From contig URZJ01000094.1 in assembly GCA_900552395.1 (NCBI GenBank), positions 1 to 6,848 on the forward strand: 6,848 bases of DNA, given 5' to 3'. This stretch comes from an uncultured Collinsella sp. (lineage in GTDB: Bacteria > Actinomycetota > Coriobacteriia > Coriobacteriales > Coriobacteriaceae). Below are positions 6,661-6,848 of the stretch, one piece after another. Each line of letters opens with the position of its first letter. Within the stretch, counting starts at the first letter, position 1. The notes beneath the pieces were generated by a model. That model searched no databases, was not told the origin of the DNA, and saw only the letters and a list, made by a program, of their open reading frames with translations. The position numbers and the translations under genes are program-made.

Positions 6661-6666
6661 TCACCT
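6661..6666 (-). promoter_or_regulatory. fabZ ribosome binding site overlapping the accB stop codon
   Basis: AGGTGA on the minus strand lies 5 nt before ATG 6655, and its first two bases are part of the accB TAG (6667-6665). This overlap favours ATG 6655 over the upstream GTG and suggests ribosomes ending accB can restart at fabZ. Confidence 0.7.
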
Positions 6667-6848
6667 ATCCGATCCTCATGAGGCAGCTGCCAAACTCCAC
6701 GAGGTCGCCATCGGCCACGCAGATCTCGAGCACCTCGCCGTCTGCCTCGGCCGTCACCTCGTTGAGAACCTTCATGGCCTCGATGATGCACAGCGTGTCG
6801 CCTTTTTTCACCTCTTGGCCAACGGTGGCAAACGGCGGGCTCTGCGGG
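6665..6848 (-). CDS. accB: Biotin carboxyl carrier protein of acetyl-CoA carboxylase, N-terminal part missing (window edge)
   Basis: Only the last 60 codons and the TAG stop are inside the window; the frame is open to the right edge. They encode the biotinyl (lipoyl-like) domain: PPFATVGQEVKKGDTLCIIE, then EAMKVLNEV, then a beta-hairpin segment ADGEVLEICVADGDLVEFG and the end CLMRIG. The Lys of EAMK, encoded at 6772-6770, is the residue that biotin ligase modifies. This is the moving arm that carries carboxybiotin from AccC to AccDA. E. coli AccB has EAMKMMNQI at this place, so the motif is conserved with minor changes. The C-terminus ends right after the domain, as in other bacterial AccB. 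The Ala/Pro-rich linker and N-terminal assembly region expected for AccB would lie to the right of the window. It is the first gene of the visible operon, 9 nt upstream of fabZ. Confidence 0.95.
   Translation of the reverse strand, partial: PQSPPFATVGQEVKKGDTLCIIEAMKVLNEVTAEADGEVLEICVADGDLVEFGSCLMRIG

Noticed and set aside
1..6848. CRISPR array, tRNA/rRNA, insertion sequence, toxin-antitoxin or phage genes
   Set aside because: No spaced direct repeats, no structured RNA gene, no transposase or integrase motif was seen; genes cover nearly the whole window and no gap exceeds 142 nt.

Overview
The window looks like chromosome from a GC-rich anaerobic Gram-positive bacterium. My best guess is a Coriobacteriia member such as Collinsella. 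This rests on the high GC third positions, strong Shine-Dalgarno sites, the acc/fab gene order and the fused AccDA. It is an inference from memory, not a database result. All seven supported genes lie on the minus strand, so the window is read from right to left; I find no credible plus-strand gene.

Right part (3168-6848): the tail of a type II fatty-acid synthesis operon, in the order accB (cut by the window edge), fabZ, accC, accDA. The genes are separated by 9 nt, 10 nt and a 14-nt overlap, so translational coupling is likely. Together they make malonyl-CoA: AccB carries biotin, AccC carboxylates it, and the fused beta/alpha carboxyltransferase AccDA passes the carboxyl group to acetyl-CoA. 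FabZ is the dehydratase of the elongation cycle.

Middle (1841-3173): 40 nt downstream of accDA is an orphan membrane EIIC of the beta-glucoside-like PTS family, with no EIIA or EIIB visible. It is flanked by two related palindromic elements. One overlaps the accDA stop codon and the other follows the EIIC stop codon. A good intrinsic terminator at 1841-1875 then ends this transcription unit.

Left part (1-1770): a second unit with a cation diffusion facilitator (CDF) metal exporter and, 39 nt downstream, a histidine phosphatase (phosphoglycerate-mutase-like) that runs off the left edge. The 142-nt gap between EIIC and the CDF gene must hold the promoter of this unit, but I could not fix a convincing -35/-10 pair.

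I do not see a clearly new biological system. The most interesting points are the paired palindromes that bracket the orphan EIIC, the apparent loss of a conserved histidine in that EIIC, and the CDF protein with an Asn/Asp metal site and a doubled C-terminal domain.
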